Virus record (IMG/VR): IMGVR_UViG_3300017748_000042
Coordinates: 1-34,540 of that record
Strand: one strand, 5' to 3'
DNA length: 34,540 nt
Source: a virus
Numbering within the stretch: the first letter of the stretch is position 1; every line of letters starts with the position of its first letter. Positions 1-5,694 of the stretch are shown piece after piece. The notes beneath the pieces were generated by a model that worked only from the letters and a program-made list of their open reading frames with translations, had not been told where the DNA came from and made no database searches. A program made the position numbers and the translations under genes.

Positions 1-123
1 AATGAAGATGGATCTAAATTGCTAGATGAAAAAGGCAATCAAGTTGTAACTCCGGGGCTTCGTACAATAGCAAAACAAAAAGCAGCTACAACAGCTCATG
101 GTATGCTAAGTAGATTTAGTTGG
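1..123. repeat. Terminal direct repeat, left copy
   Basis: These 123 bases are identical to 34418-34540. A coding frame continues across the joined ends, so this is the overlap of a circular or terminally redundant genome rather than a functional internal repeat. The unique genome length is therefore 34,417 bp. Confidence 0.95.
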
Positions 124-357
124 CTAATAGAAAGAAAGATTACAGCAGATGTAGCAATACCTTCGGAAGTAACTGACTTCATGGCTAGTGTCAGGACTGC
201 ACACAAATCAATATGCGATGAAATAGATGCCTGCAATTCAATGACCAAGTTTGTTGCTGCACATACAGACGAATATAACGAAGATAATACTTTAAAAACT
301 ATTGCTAAGGTAAACGATTGGCCTGACGATTATGATATTAAAAGTTACTACAGATGA
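1..357 (+). CDS. Fibre-associated protein, C-terminal part (continuation of the gene starting at 34139)
   Basis: Position 1 is the first base of an Asn codon, in frame with the gene that starts at 34139. This segment supplies the last 118 residues and the TGA stop at 355-357. A TTG codon at 19 is not the real start: the reading frame is open on its 5' side to the contig edge and joins the upstream gene. The helical content (AKQKAATTAHGMLSRFSWLIERK) and the C-terminal aromatic cluster fit a small fibre-associated or assembly protein. The stop overlaps the ATG of the next gene (354), which points to one operon reading from the tail fibres into the lysis genes. Confidence 0.75.
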   Translation, partial: NEDGSKLLDEKGNQVVTPGLRTIAKQKAATTAHGMLSRFSWLIERKITADVAIPSEVTDFMASVRTAHKSICDEIDACNSMTKFVAAHTDEYNEDNTLKTIAKVNDWPDDYDIKSYYR

Positions 358-605
358 CAGTTGAGCCAATATTTATATGGAGCGGTATGCTGTCCGTTAT
401 TATAGGAATGTTATCTTATATGTTTACCATGCTAGTTCGTAAAGTGCAGGAGCTACAAGAGCGTCTAGTTAATACAAGAGAAATGTATTCTACTAAAGAA
501 GATCTTAAAGATTTAAAGCTAGATTTTCACCACGATATTAAACAAATAATAGATCAGCTAAAAGCATTAAACGAAAAAGTTGATAACCTAAAAGTACAGA
601 AATAA
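354..605 (+). CDS. Small membrane protein with coiled coil (possible lysis accessory)
   Basis: This is an 83-residue protein. Residues about 6-28 form one hydrophobic membrane segment (IFIWSGMLSVIIGMLSYMFT). The rest is a charged heptad-like helix with Leu, Ile and Val at regular spacing (residues 29-82). It overlaps the previous stop by four bases (ATGA), so it is translationally coupled. Small proteins with one membrane segment and a coiled coil are common in phage lysis or tail-end cassettes, and a holin-like or spanin-like accessory role is possible. It has no lipobox, so it is not an o-spanin lipoprotein. The function is unproven. Confidence 0.7.
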   Translation: MTVEPIFIWSGMLSVIIGMLSYMFTMLVRKVQELQERLVNTREMYSTKEDLKDLKLDFHHDIKQIIDQLKALNEKVDNLKVQK

Positions 606-617
606 CACATAAAAACC

Positions 618-665
618 GAGGTAGTTTAGTACCTCCAAAATCAAACTGAGCCATTTAAACGGCTC
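618..665 (+). terminator. Two consecutive hairpins, possible terminator
   Basis: The first hairpin has stem GAGGTA (618-623) with TACCTC (630-635) and a 6-nt loop. The second has stem GAGCC (648-652) with GGCTC (661-665) and an 8-nt loop, followed by gtaatttt. The U run after the second stem is short and interrupted, so termination would be weak. The element fills most of the 86-base gap between the genes ending at 605 and starting at 692. Confidence 0.45.
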
Positions 666-691
666 GTAATTTTACACATTATAGGCATAAA

Positions 692-1318
692 ATGATAGAT
701 CCAATATCAGCATTAGGTATTGCTACTGCTGCATTTAATACAATTAAAAAAGGCTTTGAGATAGGTAAAGATGTAGAGTCTATGTATGGTGATATGGGTA
801 AATGGATGGGTGCTGTCTCCGATATTAATCAAGCAGAGAAGCAAGCTAAAAATCCACCTATCTTTAAAAAGATATTTGTAGGAGCAAGTGTAGAAGAAGA
901 AGCATTAAATGCTTTTGCAGCAAAAAAAAAAGCTCAATCTATGGAAAAAGAATTGCGTGAATATATCTCGTTTACCCTAGGCCCTTCGGCATGGCAAGAG
1001 TTATTACAGATGCAGGCAAAGATAAGAAAAGATAGACAGGAGATGATTTATAAGCAGCAAGAAAAAAGAAAGAAACTTATGGAGTACTCTTTTATAAGTG
1101 TGTTTGGTCTTGTATTTATTTATTTGTTTTATTTATTTATTGCTTATCTATTAACTATAAAATCAGCAAGGTCGCATGACTGCACAATCTTTCATCCTGA
1201 CTTAGCTACCCACTATTATTTTATTTGTGTCAATGAAGGAGCTGGGATAGCTGAGAGTAAAAGAGATCAAGATAAAAAACACATTGATGACACAACCATA
1301 ATTGTAGAGGAGGACTAA
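692..1318 (+). CDS. Single-pass membrane protein in the lysis region, unknown function
   Basis: This is a 208-residue protein not recognised as a named family. The N-terminal part has a small-residue-rich helix (residues about 3-20). A charged helical region rich in Lys, Gln and Glu follows (about 50-130). Then comes one strong membrane segment (about 133-156, FISVFGLVFIYLFYLFIAYL) and a polar tail with Cys, His and Tyr. The tail ends in an acidic stretch. It lies between the small membrane protein and the holin-like gene, and its TAA overlaps the next ATG. A role in lysis or in the virion or membrane is plausible. Its start ATG at 692 has no strong Shine-Dalgarno. Confidence 0.75.
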   Translation: MIDPISALGIATAAFNTIKKGFEIGKDVESMYGDMGKWMGAVSDINQAEKQAKNPPIFKKIFVGASVEEEALNAFAAKKKAQSMEKELREYISFTLGPSAWQELLQMQAKIRKDRQEMIYKQQEKRKKLMEYSFISVFGLVFIYLFYLFIAYLLTIKSARSHDCTIFHPDLATHYYFICVNEGAGIAESKRDQDKKHIDDTTIIVEED

Positions 1319-1686
1319 TGTTACAAGCATTACTAGGGCCAATAGGAAATATTGCCACAACATTTTTAAAGAACCGAGCAGAGAAAGCAAAAGCAAAACA
1401 AAAGCTAGCAGTTGCAAAAATAGAAGCTACAACAAAGAAAGTACAGAGCGATGCGAACTGGGAAGCATCAGCTATGGATGCAAGTAAAGATAGTATTAAA
1501 GATGAGTTATGGACTATCTGTTTTATATTGTTAATCATAGCTTGTTTTATTCCAGCAGCTCAACCTTACATAGAAAATGGATTTAAGTTTTTAAGAGAGG
1601 ATTGTCCTGACTGGTTGTCATGGGGAATACTTGCAAGTATCGGTGCAAGCTTTGGTTTGAAATCTATTGGACAGTTTAAAAAGTAA
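1318..1686 (+). CDS. Holin-like protein
   Basis: This 122-residue protein starts with a weakly hydrophobic segment (LLGPIGNIATTFL). A Lys/Ala-rich helix follows, then a conserved-looking stretch ending in SIKDELWT. Two membrane segments come next (about residues 64-84 and 99-118), with a short Lys tail. The order of amphipathic N-terminus, alanine/lysine helix, W..DE.WT and two membrane helices is familiar from the holin-like proteins that sit beside lysozyme genes in many proteobacterial phages. The lysozyme gene follows 11 bases downstream, which supports the assignment. It would form the membrane lesion that lets the signal-less lysozyme reach the cell wall. The start overlaps the previous stop (taATG), indicating coupling. 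Confidence 0.75.
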   Translation: MLQALLGPIGNIATTFLKNRAEKAKAKQKLAVAKIEATTKKVQSDANWEASAMDASKDSIKDELWTICFILLIIACFIPAAQPYIENGFKFLREDCPDWLSWGILASIGASFGLKSIGQFKK

Positions 1687-1697
1687 AGGAGCAATAC

Positions 1698-2144
1698 ATG
1701 ATTAAAGAACTACTAGAAATAATTAAGAAAGAAGAAGGCAGCAAGATGCAAGATGGTAAACACATACCATATCGATGCAGCGAAAATAAACTTACATTAG
1801 GATATGGATTACTTATAGATCCAGACGTTCCCGGAGCTGGTATAACAGATGCACAAGCAATGATGTTACTAGAAACTTCTGTTAATCAATTCTTAGTAGA
1901 GCTTCACAATAATTTACCCTGGTATAAAGAACAACCAGATCCAATCAAGATAGCAATAGCAAACATGGCATACCAGTTAGGTGTACCAAAACTATTACAG
2001 TTTAAAAAAACATTAGATCATATCGAGAATGGAAGATATGCGATGGCAGCAGCAGAGTGTAAAAACTCTAGATGGTTTCAGCAAACTCCGAACAGAGCAG
2101 AGAGAGTTGCAGAAGTTTTTAATAATTATAGTAAAGGAGAATAG
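1698..2144 (+). CDS. Endolysin, GH24 lysozyme
   Basis: This 148-residue protein has a T4/P22-type lysozyme layout. An N-terminal helix carries the catalytic Glu (EEG, residues 12-14). YRC follows (25-27), with Cys27 five residues before Thr33 in LTLGYG, matching the E...C/D-x5-T active-site pattern. The spacing between Glu and Cys is longer than the usual eight residues, so there is a small insertion. The C-terminal helical lobe includes ANMAYQLG and a W-Q-T-P-N-R-A-R-R-like stretch (SRWFQQTPNRAERV), typical of the family. It would cut peptidoglycan between MurNAc and GlcNAc. No signal peptide is seen, so export depends on the holin-like protein just upstream. An aaagga Shine-Dalgarno precedes the ATG. 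Confidence 0.9.
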   Translation: MIKELLEIIKKEEGSKMQDGKHIPYRCSENKLTLGYGLLIDPDVPGAGITDAQAMMLLETSVNQFLVELHNNLPWYKEQPDPIKIAIANMAYQLGVPKLLQFKKTLDHIENGRYAMAAAECKNSRWFQQTPNRAERVAEVFNNYSKGE

Positions 2145-2145
2145 T

Positions 2146-2271
2146 ATGGCTTACGGAAAAAAAAAGAAACCTATGAATGGTGCATTAAAAGGTAAACAAA
2201 AAACTTTACCAACTGCATTAAAGAAAAAAATAGTTGCATCAAAAAAGAGAAAAAAGATGGGGAGAGCATAA
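2146..2271 (+). CDS. Tiny Lys-rich protein 1
   Basis: A 41-residue protein (MAYGKKKKPMNGALKGK at its N-terminus), extremely rich in Lys. The ATG lies one base after the lysozyme stop, with ggaga eight bases upstream. Longer in-frame versions would overlap the lysozyme gene and are unlikely. It is the first of four consecutive basic mini-genes before attP. The charge suggests nucleic-acid or cell-envelope binding, but no function is known to me. Confidence 0.65.
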   Translation: MAYGKKKKPMNGALKGKQKTLPTALKKKIVASKKRKKMGRA

Positions 2272-2414
2272 TGGCTAGAAGAGGATTATACGCAAACATA
2301 AATGCAAGAAAGAAAAAAGGAATATCCAGAACTAAAAAGAAATCAACTATTAGTCCAAAGGCATACGCAAATATGAAAGCTGGTTTTCCTAAAAAGAAAA
2401 AGAAGAAAAAGTAA
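2271..2414 (+). CDS. Tiny Lys/Arg-rich protein 2 (RRGLYANI family)
   Basis: A 47-residue protein starting MARRGLYANINARKKK and ending in seven lysines. The ATG overlaps the previous stop (taATG), and ggagag precedes it. The N-terminal motif RRGLYANI followed by a basic tail occurs in many unrelated phage genomes as a small conserved protein of unknown role, so I consider it real despite its size. The next gene starts on its stop codon (taATG), so the cluster is tightly coupled. Confidence 0.7.
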   Translation: MARRGLYANINARKKKGISRTKKKSTISPKAYANMKAGFPKKKKKKK

Positions 2415-2689
2415 TGGCTGACAAACAACCACCTAAAACTAAAAAGTATTTTAGATCTACAAAGTCTGGTGCAGGTATGACGCAGGCAGGTGTTAAAAAA
2501 TATAGAAGAGATAATCCCGGATCTAAATTAAAGACTGCTGTTACTGGCAAGGTAAAAAAAGGTAGTGCAGCAGCTAAAAGAAGAAAGTCATATTGTGCTA
2601 GAAGTGCAGGACAGATGAAGCAATTTCCGAAGGCAGCAAAGAACCCTAACTCTCGTTTAAGACAAGCAAGAAGGAGATGGAAATGTTAA
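2414..2689 (+). CDS. Basic DUF6321-like protein
   Basis: A 91-residue protein with conserved-looking segments SGAGMTQAGVKKYRRDNPGS, LKTAVTGKVKKGS, KRRKSYCARSAGQM and a C-terminal RLRQARRRWKC. This matches my memory of the DUF6321 family found in phages and some bacteria, with function unknown. It has two Cys (CARSAGQ and the terminal Cys) and very high Lys/Arg content. It is coupled to the previous gene. Being highly basic and late-expressed, it could bind DNA in the capsid or the host, but that is inference. Confidence 0.8.
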   Translation: MADKQPPKTKKYFRSTKSGAGMTQAGVKKYRRDNPGSKLKTAVTGKVKKGSAAAKRRKSYCARSAGQMKQFPKAAKNPNSRLRQARRRWKC

Positions 2690-2814
2690 TTATAAACAAA
2701 ATAAAAAACCTATATAGTAGAATAAAAAAAAGATTAGTGGGTAAGTTATGTGCGTGTAAAGATAAAGTGATTCCTAAGAAAAATAAAAGAGGTAGACCTA
2801 AAAAATCTGGTTAA
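2683..2814 (+). CDS. Tiny basic protein with AT-hook-like tail
   Basis: A 43-residue protein: MLIINKIKNLYSRIKKRL, then CACKDK, then the C-terminal KKNKRGRPKKSG. The RGRP core flanked by lysines looks like an AT-hook, which binds the minor groove of AT-rich DNA. The ATG overlaps the end of the previous gene in another frame, with an excellent Shine-Dalgarno (aaggag at 2671-2676). It is the last gene before attP, so in the prophage it would lie at the end opposite integrase. DNA binding is inferred from the motif only. Confidence 0.65.
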   Translation: MLIINKIKNLYSRIKKRLVGKLCACKDKVIPKKNKRGRPKKSG

Positions 2815-2815
2815 T

Positions 2816-2845
2816 CTTGGTACCGATTTGGTACTGTTTTGGTAC
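2816..2845. repeat. Left attP arm: three GGTAC repeats phased at 11 bp
   Basis: GGTAC occurs at 2819-2823, 2830-2834 and 2841-2845, each preceded by TT and spaced exactly 11 bp, about one helical turn. The 19-mer at 2816-2834 is repeated exactly at 2994-3012 on the other side of the tRNA-like core. Such paired, phased repeats are what integrase arm-type sites look like. The role is inferred. Confidence 0.7.
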
Positions 2846-2942
2846 GGGAAAGTATCATATAACTATGGTAATATAACCACCTATCTTGGTATCTATACTC
2901 TCTGTAACCCCTAGAAATCTAACCTTTTTATAACAAAACCTA

Positions 2943-2970
2943 ACGGGTTCGATTCCCGTAGGGGACGCCA
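2943..2970 (+). other. attP core: tRNA 3' end, best match tRNA-Glu
   Basis: The segment folds as the 3' end of a tRNA. The T arm is ACGGG (2943-2947), loop TTCGATT (2948-2954), CCCGT (2955-2959). The acceptor 3' strand AGGGGAC (2960-2966), discriminator G (2967) and CCA (2968-2970) follow. An acceptor complement GTCCCCT with G73 is characteristic of bacterial tRNA-Glu. The rest of the tRNA is absent, so this is not a tRNA gene. It sits 116 bp upstream of integrase and would restore the tRNA 3' end on integration. The tRNA identity is from memory of family sequences. Confidence 0.85.
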
Positions 2971-2978
2971 TATTTTCT

Positions 2979-2994
2979 GCACCTTTGAAGGTGC
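2979..2994. repeat. Hairpin between core and right arm
   Basis: An inverted repeat GCACCTT / AAGGTGC with a 2-nt centre lies between the core and the right arm repeats. It lacks a downstream T run, so it is not a standard terminator. It may be an accessory-protein or recombinase site. Confidence 0.4.
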
Positions 2995-3012
2995 TTGGTA
3001 CCGATTTGGTAC
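2994..3012. repeat. Right attP arm: exact copy of the left 19-mer
   Basis: CTTGGTACCGATTTGGTAC here is identical to 2816-2834, with GGTAC at 2997-3001 and 3008-3012, again 11 bp apart. The pair is asymmetric: three units on the left and two on the right of the core, as is common in attP sites. Confidence 0.7.
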
Positions 3013-3031
3013 CCTATCCACTACGGGTAAC

Positions 3032-3048
3032 TTGACTATACCTGTCAA
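3032..3048. promoter_or_regulatory. Operator-like dyad at the integrase promoter
   Basis: TTGACTATACCTGTCAA matches the dyad at 10477-10493 at 13 of 17 positions, including both outer half-sites TTGAC and TGTCAA. It overlaps the -35 box and part of the spacer, so a bound repressor would block int transcription. Binding is inferred. Confidence 0.5.
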
Positions 3049-3059
3049 TAATATATACT
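3032..3059 (+). promoter_or_regulatory. Integrase promoter
   Basis: TTGACT (3032-3037), a 16-nt spacer and TATACT (3054-3059) form a good sigma70-type promoter 27 bp before the integrase start. A strong Shine-Dalgarno GGAGG lies at 3076-3080. The -35 lies inside the operator-like dyad at 3032-3048. Confidence 0.65.
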
Positions 3060-3085
3060 AACTGTATTAATTATTGGAGGTCTGA

Positions 3086-4207
3086 ATGTTAAAAGTTGCT
3101 AAAAGAAAAGATAGAAATACTTACGTTGTTAAATTAGAAAAGATAGGTGGTGGTCGTAAGTTTTTTAAAACTTATGAAGAAGCTAGAAAGTTTGCTAATA
3201 TTAAATGGATAGAATATATTAAAGATCAGTATATACCAACTACTGTATCAGGATATAAAGCCATAGCTGAATGGTATGCTTATCAAAAAACTAGATACAC
3301 ACAAGGAGAGTTTCTAAGACAAGAGTTAAGACACAAAGAAAACATTGCTGAAAAATTAGCAAAGATTATAGTGCAAGGTAAAACTATAAAACAATGGGAT
3401 CTAGATAAACTAGTTACTCATCCAAGAAGTCCTGCTTCTATATCTCAAGAAATAATATCTCAGATATTGGCAATGGATATATCACATAAAACAATGAAGG
3501 GTTTGTATTACTCTTTTAAAAATATATTTACTTTTTTCCATGAAAGAAAGTGGACACATGAAAATGCAATAGGCTCTACAATGTTTCCAAAACAAAAACA
3601 TGGAGCAGAAGATAACAAAGCTATTCGTATATCAAAAGAAAATATAGAAAAGATTATTAGCCATGCTAAACCAGAATATAAACTTGTAATAAAGTTTGCT
3701 GCATTTACTGGTTTAAGACAAGGCGAACTTAGAGAGTTACGTTGGCAAGATATAAACTTTGATAACAACACAATAACTATATCAAGAAGCATACAAATTT
3801 TTGGAACTATCGGACATACAAAAACTAAGAATGGTCAGAGAATAGTACCTCTCATTTCTAGCATAGCACAGGAGCTTAAAGAATTGCGTATGGCTAGTGG
3901 TAGACCAGAAGATGAACAATTAGTATTTGTTGGAAAAGATGGTAAAAGAATATATGGACAAACTCTTAGAGATAATTTAGATACTGCTTGTTTATTAGGT
4001 AAGGTAGCTAGAATAAAATGGCATGACCTTAGACACTTTTATGCTTCTATACTTTTACAAACATACGGAGATGACTTGCATAAAGTAACTAGCTTTATGG
4101 GGCATGGATCTATAGAGATGACTAGAAAAGTTTATGGTCATTGGCTAGATGATAAAAAGCGTAATGCAGAAGATGCAGCAAAACTTGATGCAGCATTTAC
4201 TCTTTAA
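3086..4207 (+). CDS. int: Tyrosine recombinase (integrase)
   Basis: This 373-residue protein has an N-terminal arm-binding region (residues about 1-60, RNTYVVKL...GGRKFFKTYEEA), a SAM-like core-binding domain (about 60-170) and a C-terminal catalytic domain. The active-site residues are visible: Arg211 (TGLRQGEL), a Lys in TKTKNGQR (Lys246/248), His313 and Arg316 (HDLRH), His340 (MGHGS) and Tyr350 (VYGHW). Length and motif order fit temperate-phage integrases. It lies directly downstream of the tRNA-type attP and has its own promoter. It would insert the genome into a host tRNA gene, probably tRNA-Glu. Its 3' end overlaps the end of the convergent leftward operon by 11 bases, so leftward read-through would be antisense to it. 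Confidence 0.95.
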   Translation: MLKVAKRKDRNTYVVKLEKIGGGRKFFKTYEEARKFANIKWIEYIKDQYIPTTVSGYKAIAEWYAYQKTRYTQGEFLRQELRHKENIAEKLAKIIVQGKTIKQWDLDKLVTHPRSPASISQEIISQILAMDISHKTMKGLYYSFKNIFTFFHERKWTHENAIGSTMFPKQKHGAEDNKAIRISKENIEKIISHAKPEYKLVIKFAAFTGLRQGELRELRWQDINFDNNTITISRSIQIFGTIGHTKTKNGQRIVPLISSIAQELKELRMASGRPEDEQLVFVGKDGKRIYGQTLRDNLDTACLLGKVARIKWHDLRHFYASILLQTYGDDLHKVTSFMGHGSIEMTRKVYGHWLDDKKRNAEDAAKLDAAFTL

Positions 4208-4460
4208 AAGGATCTTTAGTATATTCAAATTCTTTATAGTGATCAAAGTTGATAGCCTTGCTTAGAAACATCTGAGCAAGGTTTAACAACTGTTCTTTAT
4301 TCACAGGCTTTTTATAAAGCTTACTGTCTACAAGAATACTAATCTCCGTTTCTGTTGCCCACAGCAGTATTCTTTTTTCCTTGTACTTTTTGGATTTCTG
4401 CTCTCGGGATATGCCATCTTCCTCTTTCTCCTGTTCTGTAGGCTTTGATATATCCGGCAT
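4197..4460 (-). CDS. Small hypothetical protein overlapping the excisionase-like gene
   Basis: An 87-residue protein with a charged, Lys/Glu-rich N-terminal third followed by ILLWATETEISILVDSKLYK and a helical NLAQMFLSKAINF segment. No family is recognised. The start at 4460 is supported by a strong Shine-Dalgarno (taaggag) eight bases upstream on the minus strand. The 3' part of the excisionase-like gene (4339-4566) shares 122 bases with it in a different frame. It is the last gene of the leftward operon and converges on int with an 11-base overlap. A role in controlling excision is possible from position only. Confidence 0.6.
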   Translation of the reverse strand: MPDISKPTEQEKEEDGISREQKSKKYKEKRILLWATETEISILVDSKLYKKPVNKEQLLNLAQMFLSKAINFDHYKEFEYTKDPFKE

Positions 4461-4566
4461 CTATAAATCTCCTTAATCTTTTACGATTAGTTTCATTAAT
4501 CTCTTCACCCCACAAAGCCTTTATCGCTTCTGCGGAATTTAAGTAACCTTTATGGGAGTAGTCCAT
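4339..4566 (-). CDS. Excisionase-like / MerR-type winged-helix DNA-binding protein
   Basis: A 75-residue protein. Residues about 6-57 read as a small winged-helix domain: GYLNSAEAIKALWG (helix), NRKRLRRFIDAGYIKAYRT (recognition helix plus turn) and RGRWHIPRAEIQKV (wing and last helix). This pattern is typical of excisionase and MerR-like N-terminal domains. Location next to int supports a recombination directionality factor that bends attP/attR DNA. Transcription is opposite to int. The C-terminal part, beyond about residue 58, is dual-coding with the 4197-4460 gene. It could instead be a transcription regulator. Confidence 0.7.
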   Translation of the reverse strand: MDYSHKGYLNSAEAIKALWGEEINETNRKRLRRFIDAGYIKAYRTGERGRWHIPRAEIQKVQGKKNTAVGNRNGD

Positions 4567-4834
4567 TTGTATCTACCTTTTCTGTTGTTGTTTCTTTAAA
4601 TGTATTAACAAACAAATTAAAACTAGCAATCTTTGTTGTGTTATATCCTTCACCAGTTCTTTTCTGTATGACTACATTTATCTTAGAGTTATTTGTATCA
4701 GAGAAATACTCAACCATTCTTTTAGCTAGTTCCTCATCCGTTACATTTAACCAACAGCTTGCAGTAACGTGATCATCAACATTCATATTACTTACAATCT
4801 TTATCTTACTATTTCCAAACTCCGGTTTACTCAT
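4550..4834 (-). CDS. Hypothetical protein downstream of the annealing protein
   Basis: A 94-residue protein starting MSKPEFGNSKIKIVSN. I chose the ATG at 4834 over an upstream ATG at 4843. It forms an ATGA overlap with the preceding stop and has aagga eight bases upstream, while the 4843 start has no room for a ribosome site. Alternating hydrophobic stretches (KIKIVSNMNVDDHV, KINVVIQKRT, KIASFNLFVNTF) suggest a small beta-rich fold. No family is recognised. Position in the recombination operon suggests an accessory DNA-metabolism role, but this is a guess. Confidence 0.65.
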   Translation of the reverse strand: MSKPEFGNSKIKIVSNMNVDDHVTASCWLNVTDEELAKRMVEYFSDTNNSKINVVIQKRTGEGYNTTKIASFNLFVNTFKETTTEKVDTNGLLP

Positions 4835-5493
4835 TCTGCACATCCTTTCATTTTAGTGTTTATAAATTGTTTAAAAACTTGGTAACTATCATTGTCTGTC
4901 TTGGAATACTCCACTAGGTATTCATTGTTAGCAGCTATCCATTTCTGGAACTCTGCTATAAACTTATACTTGCCTAGTGTCTGCATATTAATATCTCTCC
5001 ATGCTTCCCAGTTTTCTCTAGGGTGAAAAGATACATCATCTAATGGGTGTTCATCTCTTTTAGTTTCCTTAATAGTTTCTTCTACTATGGCTATCTTCTC
5101 TTGTTTCTTAACAGCATTTAACATCTCTTCTGCTGATGCGTATTCACCGCCATGCAATCCTATACTAGATAAAGCTCTACCTATTGCAGAACTCTCACAT
5201 ACTTCTACTGCTGAAGTTCTAGTAATATTAGATGAAGCTCTAACCTCTTCTGCTAATCCAGATCCGATGACTTTATTATTAGCATCTATAATCTTTGCCT
5301 GTACTCGTACAACACTATCATCTATATGTAATACAGTTGTATCTATACCAAGATTAAGACCATAGAATTTACGGAAAACTTCTACTCTATCTTTAACCAT
5401 TAAATACTTTTTATTACCTTTAACTTTTACCCCGGCAGTTGCGGTCATCTTATCTGCTTCAGCCATTACAAGTTTATGATTAATCTCAGTCAT
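4831..5493 (-). CDS. Putative single-strand annealing/recombination protein (Erf/Rad52-like)
   Basis: This 220-residue protein opens with KYLMVKDRVEVFRKFYGL. A strand-rich region follows (TTVLHIDDSVVRVQAKIID, then KVIGSGLAEEVR). The block SAVEVCESSAIGRALSSIGL (95-113) and GGEYASAEEM (115-124) come next. The alanine/glycine block ending in IGRAL, followed by a YASAEE segment, is typical of a broad group of phage annealing-type proteins (Erf/Rad52 neighbourhood). The C-terminal 90 residues are helical and lack a recognised motif. It shares its operon with a RecB-like nuclease. That is the exonuclease-plus-annealing pair used by phages for double-strand-end recombination. Its start overlaps the preceding stop. 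Confidence 0.6.
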   Translation of the reverse strand: MTEINHKLVMAEADKMTATAGVKVKGNKKYLMVKDRVEVFRKFYGLNLGIDTTVLHIDDSVVRVQAKIIDANNKVIGSGLAEEVRASSNITRTSAVEVCESSAIGRALSSIGLHGGEYASAEEMLNAVKKQEKIAIVEETIKETKRDEHPLDDVSFHPRENWEAWRDINMQTLGKYKFIAEFQKWIAANNEYLVEYSKTDNDSYQVFKQFINTKMKGCAE

Positions 5494-5692
5494 ATAAACC
5501 TGCCCAGTCTACATAGACGCATCCCATTAAATAACCAAAGATAAGAAATAATCCTGCTAAACAAATGTATTTTATAAATAGTAAATTACCTTTATGTTTT
5601 TTATGTATTGTAGTATTTTGTACGTGATCCCTTATCAAGTTGAAATTCAGACCTTCATATTCGTTAAGGGATCGTTTTAGTTTCCGCTTCAT
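5486..5692 (-). CDS. Small single-pass membrane protein
   Basis: A 68-residue protein starting MKRKLKRSLNEYEG. The ATG at 5692 is preferred over one at 5704 because GGAGG lies six bases upstream and the upstream ATG overlaps the nuclease stop. The N-terminal half is basic and cytoplasmic by the positive-inside rule. Residues about 44-63 (YICLAGLFLIFGYLMGCVYV) form one membrane helix. It lies between the nuclease and annealing-protein genes, with short overlaps. No family is recognised. Membrane proteins in early phage operons often target the host, but no specific role is shown. Confidence 0.6.
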   Translation of the reverse strand: MKRKLKRSLNEYEGLNFNLIRDHVQNTTIHKKHKGNLLFIKYICLAGLFLIFGYLMGCVYVDWAGLYD

Positions 5693-5694
5693 AA

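Noticed and set aside
1202-1538. Two leftward open frames with hydrophobic stretches
   Set aside because: They are the reverse complement of the Lys/Ala-rich holin-like gene and its neighbour, with no ribosome sites.
2943-2970. Possible tRNA gene
   Set aside because: Only the T arm, acceptor 3' strand and CCA are present. No D arm, anticodon arm or 5' acceptor strand lies upstream, so it is an attachment-site fragment.
3508-3792. 94-residue leftward open frame
   Set aside because: It lies antisense to the catalytic domain of integrase.
5087-5365. 92-residue rightward open frame
   Set aside because: It is antisense to the annealing-type protein gene, which has good operon context. It has no ribosome site or family resemblance.
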